Origin: PALSA-1004 sp041483135
GTDB lineage: Bacteria; Pseudomonadota; Gammaproteobacteria; Burkholderiales; SG8-41
Assembly: GCA_041483135.1 (NCBI GenBank)
Contig: JBGPFE010000012.1
Span: forward strand, 42,005-106,004
DNA length: 64,000 bases
Direction: 5' to 3'
The position numbers were made by a program, and so were the translations under genes. The notes below the pieces were generated by a model, which saw only the letters and a program-made list of their open reading frames with translations, was not told where the DNA came from and searched no databases. Below, in pieces: positions 1-8,900 of the stretch (its first letter is position 1; each line of letters opens with the position of its first letter).

Positions 1-845
1 TTCGACTTCCATTTGGTGTACGCGAGTCTGTTCTTCTGGCGCTTCAGCGCCAAGGCAATGGTTTCGGTTATGTGATCAACAGGCTCCACTGCTGCAAGCC
101 CTGAGTTCTCTTCAAAGATCACGCGCGGCGTGCCGGTCTGCTGACTAACCGCGACGTCGTGGTATGGCACATACGATTTCACGACGCCGATCAAGTCGGC
201 CTTCGTAATTGCCGTCGTACCAGTGATTGCGGCGATTTCGGGCTGAAGCACGACAGGGCCACCACTGTTTCCCGGGAATACTGTCGCGTCCACCATAAAA
301 TCCTTTGTGAGTCCCTCCAGAAGGTCGCGAACGCGTGCAAGGCAGCCGGACCTGCATATGACATACTGACGCACTTTGTCTACAAGGCCCATGGGAAAGC
401 CCAAGACGAAAACTCGCGCGCCCTCGGTGACACCTAGCGCCTTCATTGCGGAAATGGAGGACACATGAGCGTCAGACTGAAAAAATGCGTACTTCATCAG
501 CTCTTCCTTTAGAGCGTTCGCATTTATGGGCATGACAGCTACGTCTACAGAAGGCTGACTATGCCCTACCCAGCGTTCCTTCCCGTTCCGTGACAACAGA
601 TCGACTGGATAATCTTTGCTCGTCGGATCGTTTGCGGAGTTGAACTTCAGATAGATGCGCTTCTTGCCTTTCAGGACGTGCTTATTGGTAACGAGGAAAA
701 CGTTGTAGCTCTTGGTCGTCTCGTCGAGCTTCTTGTCGAAGTGCCCGTAGAGGAAGCCAGTGCCAACCCAAACGCGTTTCGCGGCGTCGTCGCCGACACC
801 AATCGCTGTAACCGCATCCAGCATGAATGGGGGAAGCAGAGCCAT
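1..845 (-). CDS. Trypsin-like serine protease, partial (runs off left edge)
   Basis: At least 281 codons, with the C-terminus outside the window. The catalytic triad of a chymotrypsin-fold (DegP/trypsin-like) protease is readable: GTGFLY followed by LVTNKHVL (His56), SVDVAVMPI (Asp101) and FPGNSGGPVV (Ser194). It should hydrolyse peptide bonds. There is no signal peptide or membrane segment at the N-terminus, so it is probably cytoplasmic, unlike DegP. The ATG at 845 is preceded at about 8 nt by CAGGA, which supports this start. Base composition is lower in GC than most genes in the window, and it adjoins a patch with phage-type DNA polymerase remains, so acquisition by transfer is plausible. 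A PDZ or effector domain may follow outside the window. Its substrate is unknown. Confidence 0.8.
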   Translation of the reverse strand, partial: MALLPPFMLDAVTAIGVGDDAAKRVWVGTGFLYGHFDKKLDETTKSYNVFLVTNKHVLKGKKRIYLKFNSANDPTSKDYPVDLLSRNGKERWVGHSQPSVDVAVMPINANALKEELMKYAFFQSDAHVSSISAMKALGVTEGARVFVLGFPMGLVDKVRQYVICRSGCLARVRDLLEGLTKDFMVDATVFPGNSGGPVVLQPEIAAITGTTAITKADLIGVVKSYVPYHDVAVSQQTGTPRVIFEENSGLAAVEPVDHITETIALALKRQKNRLAYTKWKS

Positions 846-898
846 AGGTTGTCCTGCGCTCTAACAAGAAGTCGGCCCACTAAAAGGGGCCTCTTATA

Positions 899-918
899 AG
901 ACCCCAAACGCGGGGTCT
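899..918. other. Perfect 7-bp inverted repeat upstream of the protease gene
   Basis: AGACCCC (899-905) and GGGGTCT (912-918) flank a 6-nt loop. It lies about 55 nt upstream of the protease start. There is no clear T-run, so it could be an operator or a weak hairpin rather than a terminator. Confidence 0.4.
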
Positions 919-964
919 AGCACGGTCAGGCTACGCTCAAGCTATTGTTTCCTCAACTAGGGTA

Positions 965-1067
965 AATAACTATTTGGCGTCGGGGCCGGCGCGCGCCTAC
1001 GCCTCGGCCTCTGTAGTACATGAGTCCGAGGTTGCATTGGGCGTAGGCGTCGTCTTTATTAGTTATT
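965..1067. repeat. Large nested palindrome (three concentric stems)
   Basis: Three nested inverted repeats share one centre: AATAACTA/TAGTTATT (965-972 and 1060-1067), GCCTACGCC/GGCGTAGGC (995-1003 and 1040-1048), and CCTCGGCCTC/GAGTCCGAGG (1002-1011 and 1022-1031, one mismatch). The loop is about 10 nt. The rest of 846-1171 shows no gene on either strand. The structure could be a folded RNA, a MITE-like end or a recombination site. It lacks the RYYYAAC/GTTRRRY ends of an integron attC. Confidence 0.5.
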
Positions 1068-1171
1068 GGAAGCCAAAGCCAAGCGTAGAGCACGAATGTT
1101 TATCCACTGGGGAACGGCAAAGAAGAGAATGCCGCCCTAATCATTGCTTAAATATTCTTTTATCAGAGCGA

Positions 1172-1470
1172 CTACCGACAGTCTTGCTCGCCGCTCTCCC
1201 AAACTACCACCTGAAGGTCAGCTCGATCCAAGTCCATATCAAAAAAAGTAAACCCAATGTCAGAGCCGTCAATGGATCTATTATTAGGTAAAGGAAAGTC
1301 CATCGAGCCACGAGCTGCCGCTTTGACCGCGCTCTTAGACTTTTCACTCGGGATAGTCTGTAAATTCCCGCCGCTACCGAAGGGGTTCTTGGACGATGTA
1401 AGGCGATATGAATATCCTCGTTGGTATTCTCCGCCGCTTTCCATATGAGAGAGGACATGGTGTTCCCGAA
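1172..1470 (-). pseudogene. Fragment of a phage-type family A DNA polymerase
   Basis: The minus-strand reading contains YRLTSSKNPFGSGGNLQTIP, then FPLPNNRS and GFTFFDMDLDRADLQVVVWE, ending in a stop at 1172. This order (SSKNxFGxGxNLQxIP, a PLPNxRS linker, then motif A with DxDLxxADLQVVVWE) is typical of bacteriophage family A replicative polymerases. Motifs B and C and everything downstream are missing, and nothing upstream of about 1470 continues the domain, so only the motif A region survives. It abuts the rpoE remnant on the other strand. Family assignment rests on motif recognition only. Confidence 0.65.
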
Positions 1471-1514
1471 ATGTCGGACAGGGACTGTTTTGATTTGTTC
1501 CTGAACGGCTGATC

Positions 1515-1859
1515 TGTTTCTGGAGCGTCGATGGGCCGGCGCGCCGACCGCAACCACTACGACTCGGAAGATGCGGAAAGGTTCGATGACGCCGAGCATT
1601 TGCTGCGGCTTCAATGCGCCGTAGAATCTGCCGATGAACATGCAGATCGCGCAAGTAGTGAACCAAAGCATGGATCGGCTGCCTGAGGACCTGAGGGCGG
1701 CAATAATGCTCGCGAGATCGAAGGCATGAGCTACTAAATATCGCGAAGATAATGAATTGCCCCATCGGCACGGTGCGCTGCAGCATTTTCGGTGCTCGCG
1801 AGACGATCGCCGAAGAACTGCGACCGCTCCTGGGCATAGCCATAGACAAAAGCTGGTGA
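1515..1859 (+). pseudogene. rpoE: Frameshifted remnant of sigma factor RpoE (regions 2-4)
   Basis: Pieces of an ECF sigma-E protein are readable in successive frames. MGRRADRNHYDSEDAERFDD is the linker after region 2. MDRLPEDLRAAIML is the start of region 4 and breaks at a one-base deletion (the frame should continue as REIEGMSY). After a further indel near a TAA, IAKIMNCPIGTVR and ARETIAEELRPLLG complete the region 4 helix-turn-helix. The stop at 1857-1859 lies 4 nt before the anti-sigma ATG, the usual rpoE-rseA spacing. The N-terminal half (region 2) is absent, replaced by the polymerase fragment. At least two frameshifts mean no functional sigma factor can be made unless the assembly is wrong. 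Confidence 0.75.
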
Positions 1860-1863
1860 CGCG

Positions 1864-2250
1864 ATGAAGGAGAAGTTGTCGGCCTGGATGGATGGCGAAT
1901 TGAGTGACGAGCAAGTTCGCTCGCTCCTGCTGCAACTCAAGCGCGATGCCGATTTGCGCTGCAACTGGAATTGCTATCACCTGATCGGGGACGCCCTGCG
2001 CGGCGTGCAGAGACCCGACCTGTGCGCCAGAATCTGCGCTCAGCTCGACGCCGAATCGACGGCGCTCGTGTTGCAACGCCGCAGCACGGTGGAGAAAGTG
2101 CACTGGCTTGCTCTGTGGATCGCGGCGAGTGTAGCTGCGGTCCTTGTCGGTTGGATGGTGACGCGCGAACAGGAAATTCAACCGCCTCAAGACAAGTATC
2201 TTGACGTTTACAAGCTTATCAACCGCCGATTCCCGGCTCCCCATTTTTGA
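1864..2250 (+). CDS. rseA: RseA-type anti-sigma-E factor, short
   Basis: 128 residues. The N-terminus MKEKLSAWMDGEL followed by an acidic/helical segment with the WNCYHLIGDALRG motif is the RseA N-terminal domain that sequesters sigma-E at the inner membrane. One transmembrane helix follows (about 79-98, WLALWIAASVAAVLVGWMV). The periplasmic part is only about 30 residues, much shorter than usual (RseA is around 200 residues), and ends at an abrupt stop, so the gene may be 3'-truncated. No RseB or MucD follows. The cognate rpoE directly upstream is broken, so this is either an orphan or binds another sigma factor. Confidence 0.7.
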   Translation: MKEKLSAWMDGELSDEQVRSLLLQLKRDADLRCNWNCYHLIGDALRGVQRPDLCARICAQLDAESTALVLQRRSTVEKVHWLALWIAASVAAVLVGWMVTREQEIQPPQDKYLDVYKLINRRFPAPHF

Positions 2251-2410
2251 AATCCGGCATGTGCGAGCCAGTGACTACGGTGAGGTATCTCAGGCGTCGA
2301 GGTCATGCCACGCTCATCTACAGCCACCATGCAACGCGCGCAATGTAGCCAAATTACCCGGCCTGGCCCCTCGCTCTGTTCCCCCCGTTACCGAATCATC
2401 TGTTTTTGAT

Positions 2411-2446
2411 TTTATCTGCGTCCATCTGCGTTTATCTGCGGTTCCA
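2411..2446. repeat. Dispersed arm, family A (CGCAGATAAA 10-12-mer units)
   Basis: About three units of TTTATCTGCG/TCCATCTGCG ending in GGTTCCA. This is the inverted orientation of the family A arm seen at 3619, 23484 and 31448. It lies just after the 3' end of the flavoprotein gene. Confidence 0.7.
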
Positions 2447-2452
2447 TACGCA

Positions 2453-3559
2453 TTAACGCGTCAGCAGTTTGTAAACGTAAGCGCCGATGGCCAGCGACGA
2501 GGTGAGTCCCGGCGACTCGATGCCGTAGAGATTGACCATGCCCGCGATGCCGTGATCCCGCGGGCCCTGGATCACGAAGTCGGCGACGAGCTGGCTGGGG
2601 CCGCCGATCTTGGGGCGGATGCCGGTGTAGCCGGGCTGCAGCGCGCCGTCCTTCAGTCCCGGGTAGTAGTCACGGATCGCTGCGTAGAAGCGCGCCTCGC
2701 GGCTCTCGTCGAAGCGGTAATCAATGCGGTCGATCCACTGAAAGTCCGGCCCGAACTTGCAGCGGCCGCCGAGATCCACCGTGACGTGCACGCCGTGCCA
2801 GTCCCGGCGCGCGACCGGGTAGACGTGGCGGCTGAACGGCGATTTGCCGGTCAGCGTGTAGTAATGTCCGATCGCGTAGAAGGTGGGCGGGATCGTCGCG
2901 GCCGGGATACCTTCGATCCGGCGCGACACGTCCTGCGCGTAAAGCCCCGCGGCGTTGATCACCGTGTTGCACACCACCGTCATGGGCTCAGTGCCCCCGA
3001 CGTCGAGCAGGATGCCGTCCGCGGTCACGCGGCCCGATTCGACGCGGCTGTTCAGCGCCAGCGAGGCGCCGCGGTTTTCGGCATCGCCGAGGCAGGCGAG
3101 CATCAGCGCATGGCTGTCGATGATGCCGGTAGAAGGCGACAGGAAGCCAGCCACCGCCGCGACCTCCGGCTCGATCCGCCGCAGTTCCTCGCGCGTGAGC
3201 ATCTGCAGATCGTCCACGCCGTTGGTTTCCGCCTGCTGCCTGTATTTGCCGAGCTCCGGCACCTGGGCATCGCCGGTGGCAACGACGATCTTGGTGATCC
3301 GCCGGTGCGCGATTCCGCGCTCGGCGCAGTAGCGGTACATGAGCTGCTTGCCCTCGACGCACAGGCGCGCCTTGAGCGATCCGGGTACGTAGTAGATTCC
3401 GGAGTGAATGACCTCGGAGTTGCGCGAGCTGGTATGGGTGCCGATCGCGCCTTCGGCTTCGAGGATCACTACCTCGCGGCCGGCGAGCGCGAGCTCGCGC
3501 GCGATGGCAAGGCCGATCACGCCGGCGCCTATCACGGCACAGTCTATTTTTTCAGGCAT
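2453..3559 (-). CDS. FAD-dependent oxidoreductase, L-2-hydroxyglutarate oxidase-like
   Basis: 368 residues of the DAO/glycine-oxidase fold. A dinucleotide-binding start (CAVIGAGVIGLAIARELA, about residues 7-24) is followed by an acidic strand end (VVILEAE). HTSSRNSEVIHSGIYY closely matches the SxRNSxVIHxGIYY motif of L-2-hydroxyglutarate oxidase/dehydrogenase (LhgO/YgaF), and the C-terminus has the usual FAD-contact segment (YGIESPGLTSSLAIG). The family oxidises L-2-hydroxyglutarate or related 2-hydroxy acids to 2-oxo acids and passes electrons to the quinone pool or oxygen. Length fits the family, which is about 400 residues. It stands alone, transcribed away from the DUF3025 gene, with repeat arms at both ends. 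The substrate is inferred. Confidence 0.8.
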   Translation of the reverse strand: MPEKIDCAVIGAGVIGLAIARELALAGREVVILEAEGAIGTHTSSRNSEVIHSGIYYVPGSLKARLCVEGKQLMYRYCAERGIAHRRITKIVVATGDAQVPELGKYRQQAETNGVDDLQMLTREELRRIEPEVAAVAGFLSPSTGIIDSHALMLACLGDAENRGASLALNSRVESGRVTADGILLDVGGTEPMTVVCNTVINAAGLYAQDVSRRIEGIPAATIPPTFYAIGHYYTLTGKSPFSRHVYPVARRDWHGVHVTVDLGGRCKFGPDFQWIDRIDYRFDESREARFYAAIRDYYPGLKDGALQPGYTGIRPKIGGPSQLVADFVIQGPRDHGIAGMVNLYGIESPGLTSSLAIGAYVYKLLTR

Positions 3560-3570
3560 TTGGGAAAAGT

Positions 3571-3650
3571 TTCACCGCCAAGGACGCGCAGGACGCAAAG
3601 GAAGGCGAAAACATAGGTAACCGCAGATGAACGCCGATAAACGCCGATGA
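3571..3650. repeat. Dispersed arms, family C then family A
   Basis: 3571-3608 carries the family C arm (ACCGCCAAGGACGCGCAGGA and so on) and 3619-3650 the family A arm (ACCGCAGATGAACGCCGAT, two to three units). They occupy the divergent spacer between the flavoprotein and DUF3025 genes, leaving little room for a conventional promoter. Confidence 0.7.
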
Positions 3651-3718
3651 ATCGAGTATGATGTTTTCGGATCGTTTTTTTGCTTATTTGCGACTTTCAA
3701 TTCGATTTTACCCGAACC

Positions 3719-4561
3719 ATGTTGCCCGCGTGGGACCCCGATTTCTGCGACCGCTCGCCGATGTTCGAGCCGCTGCGCGCGGCGGCGCGCGGGCTGCGTA
3801 CCCCGTACTGGCCCGGCTGCGACGATATCAATCGAATCGTCGATGCGCGGAGCGGCGCCATAGTCAATGCCGGCGGCCGGGCGCTGCGGTTTGTCGAGCC
3901 GCCGCCGCGGCAGCAGACGTTCGCAGAGCAGTACGAGCCGCGCATTTTCCTGCGCGGCGAGGTGCAGTTCCGTCCCTGCAACTGGCACGATCTGTTCAAC
4001 GCGCTGGTGTGGCTCACGTTCCCGGCGGCCAAGGCGGCGCTGAACCGGCGTCATTACCTTGAACTCGAGCGGCAGCGTGAGAGCGGCGCGCAGAATCGCG
4101 GTCCGGCGCAGGACGCGCTGACGTTGTTCGATGAAGGCGGGGTGATCGTTGCCGCAGGCGGCTCCGGTCTCGCGACACTGTTGAACGGCTTCGAGTGGAA
4201 GGAATTGTTCTGGCGGCGCCGCGCCGAAGTCGTGCACTCGATGCGCTTTTACCTGTTCGGGCACGCGCTCTATGAAAAAGCGCTCACGCCTTTCGCCGGC
4301 GTGACCGGCAGGGGTGCGATATTCGAGGTGGATGCGGACTTCCTGGCGGAGCCGCTGGCGGCGCAATTGGCTGCGCTCGACAACCGGCTGGCGCAGCGCA
4401 TCAACGACGCGGCGCACTTCATGGCGACACGCGAGCTGGCGCCGGTGCCGATACTCGGCGTGCCGGGCTGGTGCGAGGAGAACGCGGACGAGCAGTACTA
4501 CGACAACATCGATTACTTCCGCCCGGCAAAGGCGGCCACCGTTACCGCTGGTCGCCGCTGA
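3719..4561 (+). CDS. DUF3025 family protein
   Basis: 280 residues from the ATG at 3719; a TTG at 3680 would add 13 residues. The central block (FRPCNWHDLFNALVWLTFP then AAKAALNRRHY) and the C-terminal VPGWCEENADEQYYDN are characteristic of the DUF3025 family, found mainly in beta- and gammaproteobacteria and of unknown function. There is no signal peptide or transmembrane helix, so it is probably cytoplasmic. Its 3' end overlaps the convergent diguanylate cyclase gene by 20 nt. I find no clear Shine-Dalgarno sequence, so the start is uncertain. Confidence 0.75.
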   Translation: MLPAWDPDFCDRSPMFEPLRAAARGLRTPYWPGCDDINRIVDARSGAIVNAGGRALRFVEPPPRQQTFAEQYEPRIFLRGEVQFRPCNWHDLFNALVWLTFPAAKAALNRRHYLELERQRESGAQNRGPAQDALTLFDEGGVIVAAGGSGLATLLNGFEWKELFWRRRAEVVHSMRFYLFGHALYEKALTPFAGVTGRGAIFEVDADFLAEPLAAQLAALDNRLAQRINDAAHFMATRELAPVPILGVPGWCEENADEQYYDNIDYFRPAKAATVTAGRR

Positions 4562-5669
4562 CCGAGCTGCGGTTGCGGCCGTTTTTCTTGCTGTCGTAGA
4601 GCGCCTGGTCGGCGCGGTTCATGATCACCGCGAGTTCTTCGCCATGCTCCGGAAAGCACGCGATACCGACGCTGACGGTGGTTGGCACCTGCTTGCCCCG
4701 CGTGTCAAGCGGGGTATGGGCGATCACCTTGCGGATGCGCTCCGCGACTTCGAACGCGCCGTCCGCTTTGGTCTGCGGCAGCAGCAGCACGAATTCGTCG
4801 CCGCCGTAGCGCGCGAACACGTCGGTCTCGCGCAGCCCCTGCTGGATGCAGGTGACGGTCAGCTTGAGCAGCCGGTTTCCCGAATCGTGCCCGTAAGTGT
4901 CGTTCACCGCCTTCAGATTGTCGGAATCCACCATCACGATGCTGTAGGAATGACCGTAGCGTATCGATTGCTTGTGCATGCGGTCGGCGAGCGCGGTGAA
5001 TGCGCGTACATTGTAGATGCCGGTCAACTCGTCGGTTTCCGAAATTATCTTGATGCGCGACAGCGCGCCGCGGATGTCGGCCGACAGCATGGTCGTAATG
5101 TAGGCGACCAGCAGCATCGGCGAGAGCTGCGTCATGAAATCGCCTGCGTTGGTTACCCAGAACAGCGAATCTGACGTGCTCGAATAACCGAGATAAATGT
5201 AACACGCGGCGATCAGCGCCACCTCGAGCAGCGTGATCAGCTTGCCGAGCGTGAGCGCGCTGGTGACGATGGTCAGCAGGTAGAGATTGACGAGCGGGCT
5301 GTCGAGGCGCCCTGAGTTGTAGAGGATCCAGGTGATGAAAACGATCATCACCCAGGTTTCGATCGCGAGTTTCCAGCGCGATTCGTTGCGGTAAATATTG
5401 AAATAGCGGAAACCGACGACGAAAGCGGAGTAGAGCAGCAGGCCGAAATAAACCGGGGCGGTGGTTACCTCGTCGTGTCCCTGCACGATCTGGTAGAGCA
5501 GCACGAGGATGACGAGCAACCATTCGATCTCGGCGATCGTGCGGGAGAAGCCTTTCAGTTCATCGGCTTCGAAACCCGGGGCTGTGACTTGCCCCTTGCC
5601 TAGGAAATCCTCGTTCAGATGGCCCCCTTTTGCCGCCTCGCAAACCTGAACATGCGCACGTTCACGCAT
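4542..5669 (-). CDS. Membrane diguanylate cyclase (GGDEF)
   Basis: 375 residues. The N-terminal half contains several hydrophobic helices (about 50-65, 73-90, 103-117, 126-162 and 183-197), followed by a GGDEF domain from about 210 to 370. The active site is intact (GGDEF at 289-293), with a DxLT-like DELTGIYN start and DxDxLKxVND metal/substrate residues. The allosteric I-site RxxD (RETD, 280-283) lies exactly five residues upstream, so product inhibition is expected. It makes c-di-GMP from two GTP; the membrane part probably senses a signal of the MASE type. No EAL domain is present. It is monocistronic and convergent with DUF3025. Confidence 0.9.
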   Translation of the reverse strand: MRERAHVQVCEAAKGGHLNEDFLGKGQVTAPGFEADELKGFSRTIAEIEWLLVILVLLYQIVQGHDEVTTAPVYFGLLLYSAFVVGFRYFNIYRNESRWKLAIETWVMIVFITWILYNSGRLDSPLVNLYLLTIVTSALTLGKLITLLEVALIAACYIYLGYSSTSDSLFWVTNAGDFMTQLSPMLLVAYITTMLSADIRGALSRIKIISETDELTGIYNVRAFTALADRMHKQSIRYGHSYSIVMVDSDNLKAVNDTYGHDSGNRLLKLTVTCIQQGLRETDVFARYGGDEFVLLLPQTKADGAFEVAERIRKVIAHTPLDTRGKQVPTTVSVGIACFPEHGEELAVIMNRADQALYDSKKNGRNRSSVSGDQR

Positions 5670-5901
5670 GGATTATGTTATTGCGTGCATCTTAACGCAT
5701 ATACGGCAGGCAAAGCTACCCGATGCATGACAGCTATGGGCTGTTCGGGTTGCCGGTAACCAGGGCGAACGCGCGCTGCGGTGATGTTGCGTGCGGCAGG
5801 TTCGGCATGAAGATGAGCGGCGTACTGACTAACGAAGGGACGGTGATGTTCTGGCTGGAGAGTTGATTCCGAAACCAGAAACCCGAAACCCGAAACTCCT
5901 T

Positions 5902-8900
5902 CTACTGGCTCAGCAGGGGGTCTTTCAGGCTGCCGCCGACGGTAAGCACCCCGCGTGCGATGGTCACGGTTTGCGAGCCGAGTTGCACGTTGAGGCGTCC
6001 CGCCAGTTCCGCCGTCGGCGCTACATCGACCGTGCCGTTCGCGGTCATCGGGCCGGAGGTGAGATTGAGGTTGCGGTAGGCAATGCGGTTGCCGGCAACC
6101 TGCGCCTCGCCGGTGATCTCGTTGAACGGCGTCTTGCCGCCGCGCATGCCACGGCGGCTCGGCGACTGCATTGCGCGCACCAGATCGACGTTGTTGAGCG
6201 CGCCTTTTTGCAGCGTGAACGTGGCGGTGATGCGCGGCGCCGCGAACAACTCGTCCGGCGTTTTCCCCAGCATCGAGAACTTCGCGCTGGTGTCGAGCGC
6301 GCCGCTCGCGACGAACCCGCGCGTGAACACCGGCAGCAGCTGCCCGACGTCGGTGCCTTTGAGGCTGAATTCACCATCGGCGGCAAGCCCGCTGCCCCAT
6401 TTGACGGTGACGGCGCCTTTGAGCGCGCCGCCGTAGAGCCTGCCATCGATGCCTGTCACCGCCACTTGCTGCCGGCTTACCAGGGCGGTGCCCGCAAGAT
6501 CGGAAAACTCGACTCCCGGCCCGACCGGCGGCTGCCAGTCCTTGAGGGTGAAATTCGCGCGCAGAATCCCCTGGTCCTTGAGCGGCACCAGTTCGACGGT
6601 GGCCTTGCCGTCGCGCAACGAGGCTTTTTGCAGGCTGCCGTCTTTGCCGAGCGTGACGGTGGCTTCGAAATTCGGCATCTCGACGCCGTGCAGCGCCAGT
6701 TTGACGGCGCTCAGCTTGATGCGGTTGATCCGCAGCCGCTGAGGGCCGGCCTGCGGTTTTACCCACGTCGCGAGCCGCGGGATTGCGTCCTGATCGATGT
6801 TGACCGTGAACAGCTGGACTTCGTCGAGATTCTTGCTTTCCTCGAATATCGCGAACGGGGACACCGGAATGATCGCGGAATCGATGCTGACGTCCTGCGC
6901 CTTGCCGATGATGATGCGCTCGAGCTTGAGTTGCGGCGAGGGTAGCAGCGAAAAGCGCAGGGTGGCGATATTGACCGGCTCCTGCAGCCGATCGGACAGC
7001 AGTTGCTCGACGTTGCCGATGTAGCCCGACAGCGGAACAATTTGCAATAGCGCGAGCCCGAGCGCGATCAGCACCACCAGGCCGCCCGCCAGCATGCGCC
7101 CCCACTTGACGGGTTTCCTGACGTGGGCGACGGCAACGCCTTTGGCGGCTACCTCGCTCCGTTCGAGCGTGCGCTGCGCCCCCGACGCCTCGGCGCGCTT
7201 CTGCGCGTCGGTGCGCGCCTTGACTTCGGCTTCGAGCTCAGCCTGCGCGCGCGATCTGAGTTCGGCCTCGACCTTGGCCTTGATCTCTTGCTCGGCGCTC
7301 TGACGCATCTGGTGTTCCTGCATCACCCGCGCCACGGCTTCCTGCTTGGCGCGGTCTTCGGCCGAGGCGCGCGCGCGCTTCTCGGCGAGCGCCTTCTGCT
7401 CGGCTTTCACGCGCGCCGTCATCTCCGCTTGCGCTTTGGCGACCGCCTGCTCGTGCGCAAGCCGCGCCGTGTCGAGCATTTTTTGCGCTTGATCGCGCGC
7501 TTTCTGCGCTTCCGCGGTTTCCTTGTCGGCGGCCTCGCGGATCAGCTTCTCCGCGGTCTGGCTGATTTTGAGCGCGGATGCCGCCTTGTTTTCGGCGTCC
7601 GCACGCGCTTTGCGCTCAGCTTCGATCTGGGTTTCGAGCTCGGCCATGGCCTTGCGTTCGGCCTCTTCGCGCGCCTTGCGCTCGATCTCGGCCTGGGCTT
7701 CGGCCTCTTCGCGCGCCTTGCGCTCGACCTCGAACCTGGCCTCGACTTCACCACGTGCCTTGTGCTCGGCTTCCTCGCGTGCCTGGTTCACCGCTTCTTC
7801 GCGTGACTGCCGCTCGACCGCGACCTGCGCTTCCGCCTCGGTGCGCGCTTTACGCTCGGCCTGGGCTTCTTCGCGCGCCTTCGCTTCGCCCGCCGTGCGC
7901 ACTTCGACTTCTTCGCGTGCTTTACGGACGTCCTCGTCGCGCGCCTTGATCTCTATCGCCGCCCTCGCTTCCGCTTCCTGGCGCGCTTTGCGTTCGGCTT
8001 CGACTCTGGTCTCCGCCTCTTCGCGCGCCTTGCGCTCGGCTACTTCGCGCGCCTGCGCCTCCGCGCTCGCCTTGCGGATGTTTTCTTCGAGCGCCTTCAG
8101 CTCCGCGCGCGTCTTGGCCTCGGCCTCCTCGCGCGCGATCTGCAGCTCGGTTTCGCGCTGCAGCTTGTCGGCGTCATCCTGGGTGCGGAACTCTGCTGCG
8201 GCCCTGGCTTTGCCTTCGGCCGCCGCGCGCGCTTCGGCTTCAATTTTGGCTTTGGCTTCGGCTTCAGCCAGCGCACGCATGGCCTGTTCGGCTTTGGCGA
8301 GCGCCTCCTGCTTGGCAGCTTCAGCGGTGCGCGCAATCGCATTGGCTTCGGCCTTGATCTGTTCCCCAACTTGTTCCCTGCCACGGTTTTCCGCCGCCGC
8401 GCGTGCTTCGGCTTCGGTTTTTGCCCTGGCTTCGGCTTCGGCCCTGGCGGCTGAGGCGGCTTCCGCCATCGCTTGCGCTTGCGCGATCGCTGCCTCGGCG
8501 GCTTTGGCGCGCGCCTCGGCTTCAGCGCGTGCTATGGATTCGACTTCAGTGCGAGTCTTGGCTTCAGCTTCGGCGCGGGCGCGCGCTTCACCTTCCGCCT
8601 TGGCGCGTTCCTCGGCTTGTTTCAGCGCCTGCTCCATGGCGCGCATCTTGGCTTCGACCGCGACGCGTGCCCGCGCTTCCGCTGCGGCGCGCGCCCGCGA
8701 TTCCGCTTCCGCGTGCGCCCGCGCTTCCGCTTCCGCGCGCGCACTCGCTTCCGCTTTGGCCTTGGCTGCGGCTTCGATCGTGGCTTTGGCTTCCCCAGCT
8801 GCCCGGGCGCGCGCTTCGGCTTCGGCCCTGGCCTTGGCTTCCATGGCCGCGTGCAGGCGTGCTTCGGCTTCGGCTTTGGCGTTGGCTCCGGTCGCGGACT

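Noticed and set aside
2201..3616. Plus-strand 471-residue reading
   Set aside because: It is antisense to the flavoprotein, which has clear FAD motifs; the reading has no recognisable domain.
5670..5901. Short ATG frame MKMSGVLTNEGTVMFWLES
   Set aside because: Only 19 codons with no conservation evidence; likely random or debris.
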